In this document: positions 25,861 to 33,640 of the stretch, one piece after another
How positions within the stretch are numbered: the first letter of the stretch is position 1
Layout of the letters: each line of letters opens with the position of its first letter
DNA from: an uncultured Clostridia bacterium
Lineage (GTDB): Bacteria; Bacillota; Clostridia; TANB77; CAG-508
Reading direction: 5' to 3'
DNA: 33,740 nucleotides
Assembly (NCBI GenBank): GCA_934167685.1
Contig: CAKPLQ010000012.1
Location: 1-33,740, forward strand
Position numbers and translations under genes: made by a program
Notes under the pieces: model-generated
The model's database searches: none
Told to the model about the DNA's origin: nothing
Seen by the model: only the letters and a program-made list of their open reading frames with translations

Positions 25861-28587
25861 GTGAGATTTTTAAGAAGAAAAAATCTAATACTGTTATTCC
25901 TTTTATTAATGACAGTGTTAGTAATGGGAATAGGATATTCGGCTATAAATTCTGTTACGGGAGAAATTAAGGGAACTTTAGTAGCAAACTCACAACAAGG
26001 AGTATTTATAACAAATGTTACATATGTTAGTAATGTTGATGCTCAATTGGGCAATTGCCAAATTGGTAGCTTTTTAGGAACAACAATGAAAAGTAGAGTG
26101 GAGTTATCAAGTACTAATGCCTCTTCTTCTGTAACTTATAGAGTTACTGTGTATAATGCTTATGCAACTGAAGCAAAATTCACAGAAGTCGTATATGATA
26201 ATGATTTTTATGACAATCAAAATATTACTTTTGAGATATCAGGATTTAAGCAGGGAGACATTATTGAATCAAAAGCTACAAAAGATATAACAGTTACATT
26301 TAAATACAAGAGTTCAACTGTTCCATCCAATAAAGTCTTAAATTCATATTTGAATTTTAAAATGGAGAAGATTAATAGGTTGATGCTAGCAAGATATGCT
26401 GGTAATGCAAATTCAGTTTATTTAAGAAGTTCAGTTGCTAAAAATAAAATAGAAAGTATACAATTTAAAAAAGGTACAGATATTCCAGAAACAGCAACAA
26501 ATATATTTGATGCTTCAGAAAGCCAAGATAATAGTATAATCGGATATTACACAGATACGGATAATAATGAATTATATGAATTAACTTTTATAAGTGAAGA
26601 TGATATATATACTAATAAAAATTCTCAATATTTATTTAATTATTTAACTAATTTGAAAACAATAGAATTTGACAATTTTGATACAAGCCAAGTGACGAGT
26701 ATGGAAAGTATGTTTTCTGGATGTAGTGCATTAACAACACTAGATTTAAGCAAATTTGATACAAGCCAAGTGACGAGTATGAGAAGTATGTTTTCTAGTT
26801 GTAGTAAATTAACAACACTAGATGTAAGCAAATTTGATACAAGCAAAGTGACGAGTATGGTAAGTATGTTTAGGGAGTGTAAAGCATTAACAACACTAGA
26901 TGTAAGCAAATTTGATACAAGCCAAGTGACGAGTATGGGAAGTATGTTTTTTAGATGTAGTTCATTAACAACACTAGATGTAAGCAAATTTAATACAAGC
27001 AAAGTGACGAGTATAGAAAATATGTTTAGGGAGTGTAAAGCATTAACAACACTAGATGTAAGCAAATTTGATACAAGCCAAGTGACGAGTATGTATACAA
27101 TGTTTTACAATTGTAGTAAATTAACAACACTAGATGTAAGCAAATTTGATACAAGCAAAGTGACGAGTATGGGAGCTATGTTTTCTGAATGTAGTAAATT
27201 AACAACACTAGATGTAAGCAAATTTGATACAAGCAAAGTGACGAGTATGGGAAGTATGTTTTCTAGTTGTAGTAAATTAACAACACTAGATGTAAGCAAA
27301 TTTGATACAAGCAAAGTGACGAATATGTCATATATGTTCAGTTATTGTTATGCATTAACAACATTAGATGTAAGCAAATTTGATACAAGCCAAGTGACGA
27401 ATATGGAAAGGATGTTTGCTGGTTGTAGTTCATTGGAAACTATATATGTAAGTGAATATGATTCAACAACAGGCAAAGGGTGGACAACATCAGCAGTAAC
27501 AAACTCAAGTTATATGTTTCAGGGTTGTAACAAAATTGTTGGAAGCAATGGAACTACTTATGATTCATCAAAAACAGATGCAACTTATGCAAGAATAGAT
27601 AAAACAGATGCACCAGGATATTTTTCAGAGAAACTAGTATATTTACCAACAGGTTTTACACATGTTGCTGGAACGACATTCAAGAGTGGTTTTGCGATTC
27701 AAGATAGTAAAGGTAATCAATATGTATGGGTAGAAGTACCAAAGACAGCTGAAGTATATCCAACAGCAGGATTAAGTATAACTGCATTTACAAAAAGTGA
27801 ATACACAGCAATAGAAACAGATTTACACACATATACAAATGATTATAGAAAAGGAACAAGATATAAAGACGAGTATTATTCAGATGCAACAACAGGATTA
27901 ACAAGTGACCAGTATTATGAATTAAAGAACAAGATGTTAAAAAGTGTATATCAAAATGGAGGATTTTATGTTGGAAAATATGAAACAGGAATAGAGGGTG
28001 CACCAAAGACATCATTTGAAATAACACCAACAGAAACACCAGTAATAAAACAAAATGCATATCCATATAATTATGTAACATGTAGTCAAGCACAAACATT
28101 AGCAAACAGTATGGAATCAGGAAGTTATAATAGTAGCTTAATGTTTGGAGTACAGTGGGATTTAGTATTAAAATATTTAGAAACCAAAGGAACATCACAA
28201 GCAGATTTAAAAACAAATAGTACAAGTTGGGGAAATTACGAAGATAATTTATGGAATATAACAAATGCAGATTCAAAGTATTCAACTGATTATAGTTCGG
28301 GATGGATAAGTGGAGCATATGGAGAAAAGGAAGATGAAGAGGAAGAAAATTCAGGTATATTATTATCAACAGGAGCAAGTGATACATTTAGTAAACAAGG
28401 AATATATGATTTGGCCGGAAATGTAGATGAGTGGACACTAGAATATACTTCTAATTCAAGCGCTCCTTATGTCATTCGTGGGGGCAGTTGCTTCCTCAAT
28501 GGCAGCGTTGGTCCAGCGGCCTACCGTTACAACTACCGTACGACCAGTTACGACAACGGCATCGGCTTTCGTGTAGCACTTTATTAA
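25861..28587 (+). CDS. BspA-repeat surface protein with C-terminal FGE/lectin-like, DGR-type variable domain
   Basis: A 908-residue secreted protein. Start GTG after AAGGAGGG. Seen in order: a signal segment ending VMGIGYSAIN, matching the VGYAAI motif of the two small cluster proteins; an N-terminal beta domain (about 30-175); ten near-identical 26-residue DUF285/BspA repeats (265-524, LTTLDVSKFDTS type) and a degenerate eleventh; a linker (YARIDKTDAPGYFSEK); and from about 595 an FGE-sulfatase/C-type-lectin-like domain with YVWVEVP, GGFYVGKYETG, GIYDLAGNVDEW and RGGSCF, ending GIGFRVALY. The last ~38 codons switch to CGT/GGC/TAC/AAC usage, as in DGR target genes. It is probably a ligand-binding adhesin rather than an enzyme. 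It is the last intact gene of the SipW cluster (17 bases after its neighbour). Confidence 0.88.
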   Translation: MRFLRRKNLILLFLLLMTVLVMGIGYSAINSVTGEIKGTLVANSQQGVFITNVTYVSNVDAQLGNCQIGSFLGTTMKSRVELSSTNASSSVTYRVTVYNAYATEAKFTEVVYDNDFYDNQNITFEISGFKQGDIIESKATKDITVTFKYKSSTVPSNKVLNSYLNFKMEKINRLMLARYAGNANSVYLRSSVAKNKIESIQFKKGTDIPETATNIFDASESQDNSIIGYYTDTDNNELYELTFISEDDIYTNKNSQYLFNYLTNLKTIEFDNFDTSQVTSMESMFSGCSALTTLDLSKFDTSQVTSMRSMFSSCSKLTTLDVSKFDTSKVTSMVSMFRECKALTTLDVSKFDTSQVTSMGSMFFRCSSLTTLDVSKFNTSKVTSIENMFRECKALTTLDVSKFDTSQVTSMYTMFYNCSKLTTLDVSKFDTSKVTSMGAMFSECSKLTTLDVSKFDTSKVTSMGSMFSSCSKLTTLDVSKFDTSKVTNMSYMFSYCYALTTLDVSKFDTSQVTNMERMFAGCSSLETIYVSEYDSTTGKGWTTSAVTNSSYMFQGCNKIVGSNGTTYDSSKTDATYARIDKTDAPGYFSEKLVYLPTGFTHVAGTTFKSGFAIQDSKGNQYVWVEVPKTAEVYPTAGLSITAFTKSEYTAIETDLHTYTNDYRKGTRYKDEYYSDATTGLTSDQYYELKNKMLKSVYQNGGFYVGKYETGIEGAPKTSFEITPTETPVIKQNAYPYNYVTCSQAQTLANSMESGSYNSSLMFGVQWDLVLKYLETKGTSQADLKTNSTSWGNYEDNLWNITNADSKYSTDYSSGWISGAYGEKEDEEEENSGILLSTGASDTFSKQGIYDLAGNVDEWTLEYTSNSSAPYVIRGGSCFLNGSVGPAAYRYNYRTTSYDNGIGFRVALY
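26653..27432 (+). repeat. Ten tandem 78-bp DUF285 coding repeats
   Basis: Ten in-frame units of exactly 78 bp begin at 26653 and recur with TTAACAACACTAGATGTAAG at each unit start (26731, 26809 and so on). Each encodes L-T-T-L-D-V-S-K-F-D-T-S followed by Q/K-V-T-S-M, a variable pair, M-F and a Cys. DNA identity between units is high, with variation mostly in two or three codons around the variable pair, which suggests recent expansion by recombination and possible length variation between strains. Confidence 0.9.
28471..28584 (+). other. Putative DGR variable repeat (VR) at the gene's 3' end
   Basis: By hand count 28471-28580 is about 56% G+C, against roughly 30-35% around it. Codon use changes abruptly to CGT, GGC, TAC, AAC, CTC, GCG and GCC, absent or rare elsewhere. 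It encodes the end of a C-type-lectin-like fold (RGGS...PAAYR...GIGFRVALY), the place and motif of known DGR variable regions. Variable-looking codons (TTC CTC AAT, GTT GGT, TAC AAC TAC, TAC GAC AAC) are explicable as adenine-substituted AAC/AAT codons of a template. No template repeat or reverse transcriptase is present in the window. Confidence 0.65.
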
Positions 28588-28664
28588 ATCGTAGCACTGA
28601 GTCCTGTACAGCGATACACTAGAATGGGCTCAACCAAAGAATTAAATATAAAAATCAGAACGAG

Positions 28665-28736
28665 TGCACCGATGGAACCGGTTCTCAACAGTGCAAAAAT
28701 CAAAATGCACGGCAGAGAACCGGTTCCAAACGTGCA
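28665..28736. repeat. Palindromic repeat pair D
   Basis: Units 28665-28695 and 28706-28736, inverted, ten bases apart. Both partners carry the same change relative to other pairs (GGAACC in the first, GGTTCC in the second), keeping the hairpin paired. It lies 78 bases after the surface-protein stop and may end the SipW-cluster transcript, though it is followed by As rather than Ts on this strand. The stretch 28588-28664 before it holds no gene; its first half is still relatively G+C-rich, like the end of the coding region. Confidence 0.88.
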
Positions 28737-28767
28737 AAAAAAGGAACCAATTTAAATGAAATAAAAT

Positions 28768-28833
28768 ATGCAGAACATTGCAAGAATTGATACAGCAGAG
28801 ACACCAGGATATTTAACTAAATATGTTGGATGA
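28768..28833 (+). pseudogene. Short remnant of a BspA/FGE surface-protein gene
   Basis: An open stretch reads MQNIARIDTAETPGYLTKYVG and stops. ARIDTAETPGYLTK corresponds to ARIDKTDAPGYFSEK in the linker of the 908-residue protein just upstream. Nothing recognisable of that family follows, so this is a leftover of a duplicated or recombined paralogue. Confidence 0.6.
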
Positions 28834-28957
28834 ATTAGATAAACTAATAAATTTCATAAGTGAAAAATATCTAGAATTAACCAATAAATGGGAAAAAAAC
28901 GAAAATTATATAAAAATTAATTTGAAAAATAATCAAGTTTGTGGCAAGACTACGTAA
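28823..28957 (+). CDS. Small ORF of 44 residues before the Panacea gene, doubtful
   Basis: Begins MLDELDKLINFISEKYLELT and ends at TAA. It is charged and probably helical, with no strong ribosome binding site. After a frame change near 28935 the sequence continues plausibly as LWQDYVKWENENKEERG in the frame of the next gene, which suggests a frameshifted or decayed gene rather than a working one. Function not recognised. Confidence 0.3.
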   Translation: MLDELDKLINFISEKYLELTNKWEKNENYIKINLKNNQVCGKTT

Positions 28958-28997
28958 AATGGGAAAATGAAAACAAAGAAGAGAGAGGAGTGAGAAA

Positions 28998-29750
28998 ATG
29001 ATGATAACACATTTTATATTTATGAGTAGTTCATATTCATTAGGAAAAAGAATTGCATTAGATTTTATTGTAGAGGATGAAAAGATACAAAGTAAACTAA
29101 AAGAATATCTTGATAGAATTACAGAGGAATGTGGAAGAGATGTATCAATTTCCACTCATATGATACAAGCAGAAGATACAACATGGAAGTCTGTATGTAA
29201 ATCGGACCACTTTTTTAAAGGGGTTGAAGTCATTGAGAGTTTGGATAAGTTTATAAAGTTAATAAAAAAAGATAGAGAATTAGAAGGAATAGATATCGCA
29301 AAATATATATTATCCAAAATAAAATGTACGCAATTAAAGTTACAAAAATTGGTATATTTATGTTTTGCAGATTATTTGTGTGATACAGGGAAAAAATTAT
29401 TTACAGATTCAATATATGCGTTTAAATATGGCCCTGTTGTAGATACTGTATATAAAAGATACAAAAAATATGGATATAAACCAATAACAGAAGAAAAAAA
29501 TGATATAAATTCAACTGTGCCAGAAATGCCGGCAAAAAGTAGAATATTATTTGCGGCAGATGGAACAGAAAAAATGATAAGTATAGAAACTACTTTGAAA
29601 AAGTATGGACAATTAACGGCAAGCCAATTAGTAGAATTAACACATAAAGAAAGTACTCCATGGACAATGACACCTAAAAGCACATGGATATCATACTCAG
29701 AAATAAAGCCAGAAATGATAAAAATGTATCACAAGTTTGAAGAAATTTAA
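28998..29750 (+). CDS. Panacea (SocA-like, DUF4065) domain protein
   Basis: 250 residues. The C-terminal part, from about 98 (IAKYILSKIKCTQLKLQKLVYLC), then FKYGPVVDTVYKRYKKYG and LTASQLVELTHKESTPW, matches the Panacea/SocA-like domain, widely used as a toxin-neutralising antitoxin module and also found in phage-related proteins. The first ~95 residues (MMITHFIFMSSSYSLGKRIA) are not recognised and could be an accessory or target-binding domain. GAGAGGAG precedes the ATG. No intact toxin gene is adjacent: a decayed small ORF lies upstream and a pseudogene downstream. It may be a solitary antitoxin, or one whose partner has decayed. Confidence 0.65.
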   Translation: MMITHFIFMSSSYSLGKRIALDFIVEDEKIQSKLKEYLDRITEECGRDVSISTHMIQAEDTTWKSVCKSDHFFKGVEVIESLDKFIKLIKKDRELEGIDIAKYILSKIKCTQLKLQKLVYLCFADYLCDTGKKLFTDSIYAFKYGPVVDTVYKRYKKYGYKPITEEKNDINSTVPEMPAKSRILFAADGTEKMISIETTLKKYGQLTASQLVELTHKESTPWTMTPKSTWISYSEIKPEMIKMYHKFEEI

Positions 29751-29781
29751 AAAAGAAAATCATAAAAAGTGGGGGGAGCAA

Positions 29782-30474
29782 ATGAAAGAAAAGAAACATG
29801 AAAGCCTTGAGGCTTTATACCAGAACAAAAGATACAACCCAATGAAACAAAAGAGATATTAATTACATTTAAATATAAAGATACTACAGTAGTACCAACA
29901 AATAAAATATTAAATTCTTATTTGAATTTTAATATGGAAGTGTTTAGGTTAACAACTGCTGGAACATATTTGCCAGATGGATTTACACAAGTAGAAGGTA
30001 CAGATTTAGATAGTGGATTAACAATATAGGATAGTATTGGAAATCAATATGTGTGGGTAGAAGTACAACAATGTTAAAGAGTGTATATAAAAGTGGAGGA
30101 TTTTATGTTGGAAAATATGAAACAGGAATAGAAACTACACCAAAGACATCTGGTTTACCATCGGTACTACTAGCAGAAACACCTACAATAAAACAAAATG
30201 CGTATCCATATAATTGGGTCACATGTAGTCAAGCACAAATATTAGCTAATAATATGGAAAGACGAAATTATAATACAAGTTTAATGTTTGGAGTAGAATG
30301 TGACTTAGTGCTAAAATACTTAAAAACAAAAGGAACTGCACAAGCCGATTTAAAAACAGATAGTACAAGTCGGGCTGGACAGATGGGGCATATGGAATAA
30401 AAAGTTTAGAGGCAAAAGTATTATTATCAACAGGAGCAAGTGAAGACTTTGCTAAACATGGATATCTGATGTAG
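29782..30474 (+). pseudogene. Decayed paralogue of the BspA/FGE surface protein
   Basis: Fragments in several frames match the 908-residue protein: EILITFKYKDTTVVPTNKIL then YLNFNME (N-terminal domain), TYLPDGFTQVEGTDLDSGL, an in-frame TAG at 30027-30029, NQYVWVEV, a deletion of about 65 codons, MLKSVYKSGGFYVGKYETG through LKTDST in another frame, and, after a further shift, WTDGAYGIKSLEAKVLLSTG ending at TAG (30472-30474). The DUF285 repeats are missing, and the match ends just before the position of AGNVDEW and the variable region. The start after GGGGGGAG at 29782 gives only 26 codons. It is clearly non-functional. Confidence 0.88.
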
Positions 30475-30487
30475 TACTTTACTAAAA

Positions 30488-30515
30488 AAGTTATTTCGCA
30501 TTTGCGAAATAACTT
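30488..30515. promoter_or_regulatory. Perfect 13-bp-arm palindrome overlapping the -35 (operator)
   Basis: Arm AAGTTATTTCGCA (30488-30500), two-base centre, then its exact complement TGCGAAATAACTT (30503-30515). Its last two bases are the first two of the TTGACA -35 box. Size, symmetry and place fit a repressor operator; as RNA it would lie upstream of the transcript, so a terminator is less likely. Confidence 0.7.
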
Positions 30516-30542
30516 GACAGGGTAAAATAATAAGACTATAAT
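30514..30542 (+). promoter_or_regulatory. Perfect-consensus SigA promoter of the ATPase gene
   Basis: TTGACA (30514-30519), 17-base spacer, TATAAT (30537-30542), all consensus. Transcription should begin near 30549, so the ATG at 30560 would have a very short leader with AGGTGAT at its 5' end. Confidence 0.8.
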
Positions 30543-30559
30543 TAATATAGGTGATGAAA

Positions 30560-31753
30560 ATGTTAAAAAGAGAAATGTATTTATCAAGAATAAGAGGTTT
30601 TTATGATAGTGACCTTGTAAAAATATTAGTAGGAATAAGAAGATGTGGAAAATCTGTAATACTAAAACAAATAATGGAAGAATTAAAAGACAAAAAAGTA
30701 GACGAAAATCATATTATATATGTAAATTTTGAGTTTATAGAATTTGAAGAATTACAAGACTACAAAAAATTAAATGAGTATATAAAAGAAAAAATAGTAG
30801 ATAGTAACAAATATTATATATTTTTAGATGAAATTCAAAAGGTAGATAAATTTGAAGAGGTAGTAAACTCTTTAAGAGCATCTATAGAAAATATAAGCAT
30901 TTTTATTACAGGCTCTAATAGTAAGTTATTATCAAATGAATTATCAACTGTTTTGTCTGGAAGATATGTACTATTTAATATTTACCCATTAAGTTATAAA
31001 GAATTTATAGAACTTACAAATAAAGAAGGCGAGGCAGAAGAGACCTTTTGGAACTTTGTTAAATGGGGAGGCTTACCAAATAGAACACAATTTACAGATG
31101 AAAGTAATATAAAAGATTATCTACATAGTGTATTTGATTCAATTATATTAAGAGATGTGGTAGAAAGATTAAACCTAAAGGATACAATTTTGTTTGACTT
31201 ATTATTACAATATATTGTGGACACTACAGGGCGTCAATTCTCTGCTATAAATGTTATAAACTTTCTAAAAGGTGAAGGAAAATCAGTATCAGCAGAAACT
31301 ATATATATGTATTTAGATGCATTATGCAAAGCGTTAATGATTAAAAAAATATATAGATATGATATTCATGGAAAGGCAATCTTAAAAACTCTAAATAAGT
31401 ATTATATGACAGATTTAGGAATAGCACAAATAAAAAACAACAACTTTGAAATAAATAAGAGCTTTGCAATAGAGAATGTTGTTTATAACGAATTATTAGA
31501 AAGAGGATATGATGTTTATATAGGAAAGACAAAAAATGGAGAGATAGATTTTATTGCAACTAACACAGAGGAAAAATTATATTTTCAAGTGGCATATTCA
31601 TTAGAAAACGACAAAGTACAAGAGAGAGAATTTGGAGCATTTAAAGAAATAGAAGACAACTGTCCTAAATATGTTCTTTCATTAGATAGAACTGACTTTT
31701 CGAGAGACGGAATTATTCACAAAAATATAATTGATTGGTTATTGGAAAAATAA
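30560..31753 (+). CDS. AAA_14/DUF4143 ATP-binding protein
   Basis: About 397 residues. Seen: Walker A GIRRCGKS (25-32), Walker B-like YYIFLDEIQKV, sensor FITGSNSKLL, LSGRYVLFNIYPLSYKEF, and a C-terminal DUF4143 region with GEIDFIATN and LYFQVAYSLE, the remains or working core of a PD-(D/E)XK-like nuclease fold. Family members are common accessory genes in gut bacteria and their physiological role is not established. Start: ATG at 30560 after AGGTGAT; ATG 30554 and GTG 30551 are in frame but lie on the ribosome binding site. A consensus promoter with an overlapping palindrome suggests tight, possibly autogenous, repression. The MBL gene follows closely. Confidence 0.85.
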   Translation: MLKREMYLSRIRGFYDSDLVKILVGIRRCGKSVILKQIMEELKDKKVDENHIIYVNFEFIEFEELQDYKKLNEYIKEKIVDSNKYYIFLDEIQKVDKFEEVVNSLRASIENISIFITGSNSKLLSNELSTVLSGRYVLFNIYPLSYKEFIELTNKEGEAEETFWNFVKWGGLPNRTQFTDESNIKDYLHSVFDSIILRDVVERLNLKDTILFDLLLQYIVDTTGRQFSAINVINFLKGEGKSVSAETIYMYLDALCKALMIKKIYRYDIHGKAILKTLNKYYMTDLGIAQIKNNNFEINKSFAIENVVYNELLERGYDVYIGKTKNGEIDFIATNTEEKLYFQVAYSLENDKVQEREFGAFKEIEDNCPKYVLSLDRTDFSRDGIIHKNIIDWLLEK

Positions 31754-31772
31754 AAGAAAGGAAATGAAAAAA

Positions 31773-32420
31773 ATGATATTAAAAGAACTAAGGATAGAAA
31801 CATGGTCAGGAGCAGCAACCAACTGTTATATAGTGCAAGATGAAGTAACAAAAGAAACAATGGTAATAGACCCTGCAGGAGATGTAGAAAAAATAGTAGA
31901 AATGTTAGACATATTACAGGCAAAATTAAAATATATATATTTAACGCATTGTCATGGAGACCATATAGGTGGAGTTTTAGGATTAAAAGAAAAAAAAGGT
32001 GGACAAATAGTAGCACAAAGGCAAGCAGCAGAAAACTTAAAAAATCCAGAAATAAATTTAACCACATATATAGGAATGGAAACATTATCAATAGAAACAG
32101 ATGCAAGAGTAGATGATAATGATTTAATACACGTAGGAGAATTAGAATTTAAAGTAATTCATACACCTGGCCATACATCAGGATGTTCATGTTTATATTG
32201 TGAAAAGGAAAAATTACTATTTTCAGGTGACACATTATTTAGAGGAACATGGGGAAGAACAGACGTGCCTACAGGTGATTTTGACACAATAATAAAATCA
32301 ATAACAAAAAAGCTAATGATATTACCAGACGAAACAATAGTATATCCAGGTCATGGAAAAAGCACTATGATAAGAGAAGAAAAGCCAATTTATTTAGAAT
32401 TAAAGCCACGATTGTTATAA
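31773..32420 (+). CDS. MBL-fold hydrolase, glyoxalase II-like
   Basis: About 215 residues with the full metallo-beta-lactamase metal set: THCHGDHIGG (H59, H61, D63, H64), PGHTSGC, FSGDTLF and YPGHGKST. The overall pattern fits the hydroxyacylglutathione-hydrolase-like family of hydrolases; the true substrate cannot be told from sequence. ATG 31773 is chosen because AAAGG (31757-31761) lies 11 bases upstream; ATG 31764 is also in frame but only two bases from it. It starts about 20 bases after the ATPase stop and could be co-transcribed with it. Confidence 0.88.
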   Translation: MILKELRIETWSGAATNCYIVQDEVTKETMVIDPAGDVEKIVEMLDILQAKLKYIYLTHCHGDHIGGVLGLKEKKGGQIVAQRQAAENLKNPEINLTTYIGMETLSIETDARVDDNDLIHVGELEFKVIHTPGHTSGCSCLYCEKEKLLFSGDTLFRGTWGRTDVPTGDFDTIIKSITKKLMILPDETIVYPGHGKSTMIREEKPIYLELKPRLL

Positions 32421-32436
32421 AATTAATAAATTAGTT

Positions 32437-32463
32437 CTAATATAAAAGCATTAAACATATAAT
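32437..32463 (+). promoter_or_regulatory. Possible SigE-like promoter of spoIIP (weak)
   Basis: CATATAAT (32456-32463) resembles the SigE -10 (CATACANT), with CTAATAT (32437-32443) as a poor -35. spoIIP is transcribed by SigE (and SigF) in Bacillus, which is the main reason to suggest it. Confidence 0.25.
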
Positions 32464-32495
32464 ATATATAGGAACATTAGGACAAGGAGAAATAT

Positions 32496-33638
32496 ATGTT
32501 TAATGTGACGATAATAAATGCTAAAAAGTCAATAATAAAAATAGCAATGCTTGTAATTCTTATAATAGTTTTATTTGTGTCAACTCAGCTTGTAAAAAAA
32601 TTTAAAACAAATGAAGTTTTTCAAATAAATATGACAGAAAAATTTGTTAAGTGTTTGAGTAGTGAAATACCTGCAATATCAAATACAACATACAAAGCTT
32701 CTAACGTATTAAAAGAAGAGAGAGAAGAAGAGAATATAAGTTTTTCTGAAAAAGTATTAAATATAGAACTAGCAAGAATATTGCCATCAGATAATAATCA
32801 AGAAGAAAATATAGAGGCTGAAAAAGCCCCAGAGCAAGAACAAACTCAAGAAGTAGCTACAGTAGATACGAATGTGGCTACAGGTGTTGCCACAGAAATA
32901 GTAACACAGAATCCAATTTCAGAAAGTTCTAACAATGAGATTAACGGTGTAAAAATAAAAAATGAAACAGATTTTGAAATAAATCAATCAATATTAGATA
33001 CAGAATTAGATATAAATAAAAATAATATTTTGATTTTTCATACACATACATGTGAGAGCTATACGCCAACAGAACAGTATAATTATCAGCAGACAGGTAA
33101 TTTTAGAACAACAGACTTGAACTTTTCGGTTGCAAGGGTTGGGGATGAACTTGCCAATTATTTAATGGGATATGGATTTAATGTAATACATGATAAAACA
33201 TATCATGATTATCCAGCATATACTGGTTCATATACGAGGTCAAAAGCTACAGTAGAAGGGATTTTGCAGTCTAATCCAACAGATATAATAATAGATTTAC
33301 ATAGAGATGCAATAGGAAGTAAAAGTAATTATGACCCAAGTGTAAAAATTGGAGACGAAGTGGCGGCACAGTTAATGTTTGTTATTGGAACAAATGGAGG
33401 TGGTTTGTACCACCCTAATTGGCAAACTAATTTAAAATTTGCTATAGAACTTCAACAAAAAGCAAATGAAATGTATCCAGGTTTATTTAAAACAATGTTA
33501 GTAAGAAATTCTAGATATAATCAAAATTTGGGAAAAGCAGCTACAATAATCGAAGTGGGTTCTACAGGGAACACATTAGAACAGTGTATGACTAGTATGA
33601 AGTATCTTTCTAAAGTGTTAGATGAATATAGAAAATAA
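32496..33638 (+). CDS. spoIIP: Stage II sporulation protein P
   Basis: A membrane-anchored peptidoglycan amidase/endopeptidase of the DMP engulfment complex. Seen in 380 residues: an N-terminal membrane anchor (about 12-31), a Glu/Gln/Thr-rich linker (about 70-145), then the SpoIIP domain with FHTHTCESY (H182, H184, E187), DLNFSVARVGDEL, IIDLHRDA, RYNQNLGKAATIIEVG and GNTLEQC. The family more often has HTHTSE; Cys186 replaces the Ser. AAGGAG precedes the ATG. A bidirectional terminator follows. spoIIM and spoIID are not in the window. Confidence 0.95.
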   Translation: MFNVTIINAKKSIIKIAMLVILIIVLFVSTQLVKKFKTNEVFQINMTEKFVKCLSSEIPAISNTTYKASNVLKEEREEENISFSEKVLNIELARILPSDNNQEENIEAEKAPEQEQTQEVATVDTNVATGVATEIVTQNPISESSNNEINGVKIKNETDFEINQSILDTELDINKNNILIFHTHTCESYTPTEQYNYQQTGNFRTTDLNFSVARVGDELANYLMGYGFNVIHDKTYHDYPAYTGSYTRSKATVEGILQSNPTDIIIDLHRDAIGSKSNYDPSVKIGDEVAAQLMFVIGTNGGGLYHPNWQTNLKFAIELQQKANEMYPGLFKTMLVRNSRYNQNLGKAATIIEVGSTGNTLEQCMTSMKYLSKVLDEYRK

Positions 33639-33640
33639 AA

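Noticed and set aside
26653..27432. CRISPR-like array
   Set aside because: The periodicity is 78 bp in frame with a DUF285 protein; there are no unique spacers and no cas genes.
28588..28997. DGR template repeat or reverse transcriptase next to the variable region
   Set aside because: No second copy of the G+C-rich segment and no reverse-transcriptase frame is present here or elsewhere in the window.
30053..30400. A 115-residue ORF as an independent gene
   Set aside because: It is one frame of the decayed FGE paralogue, with matching fragments before and after it in other frames.
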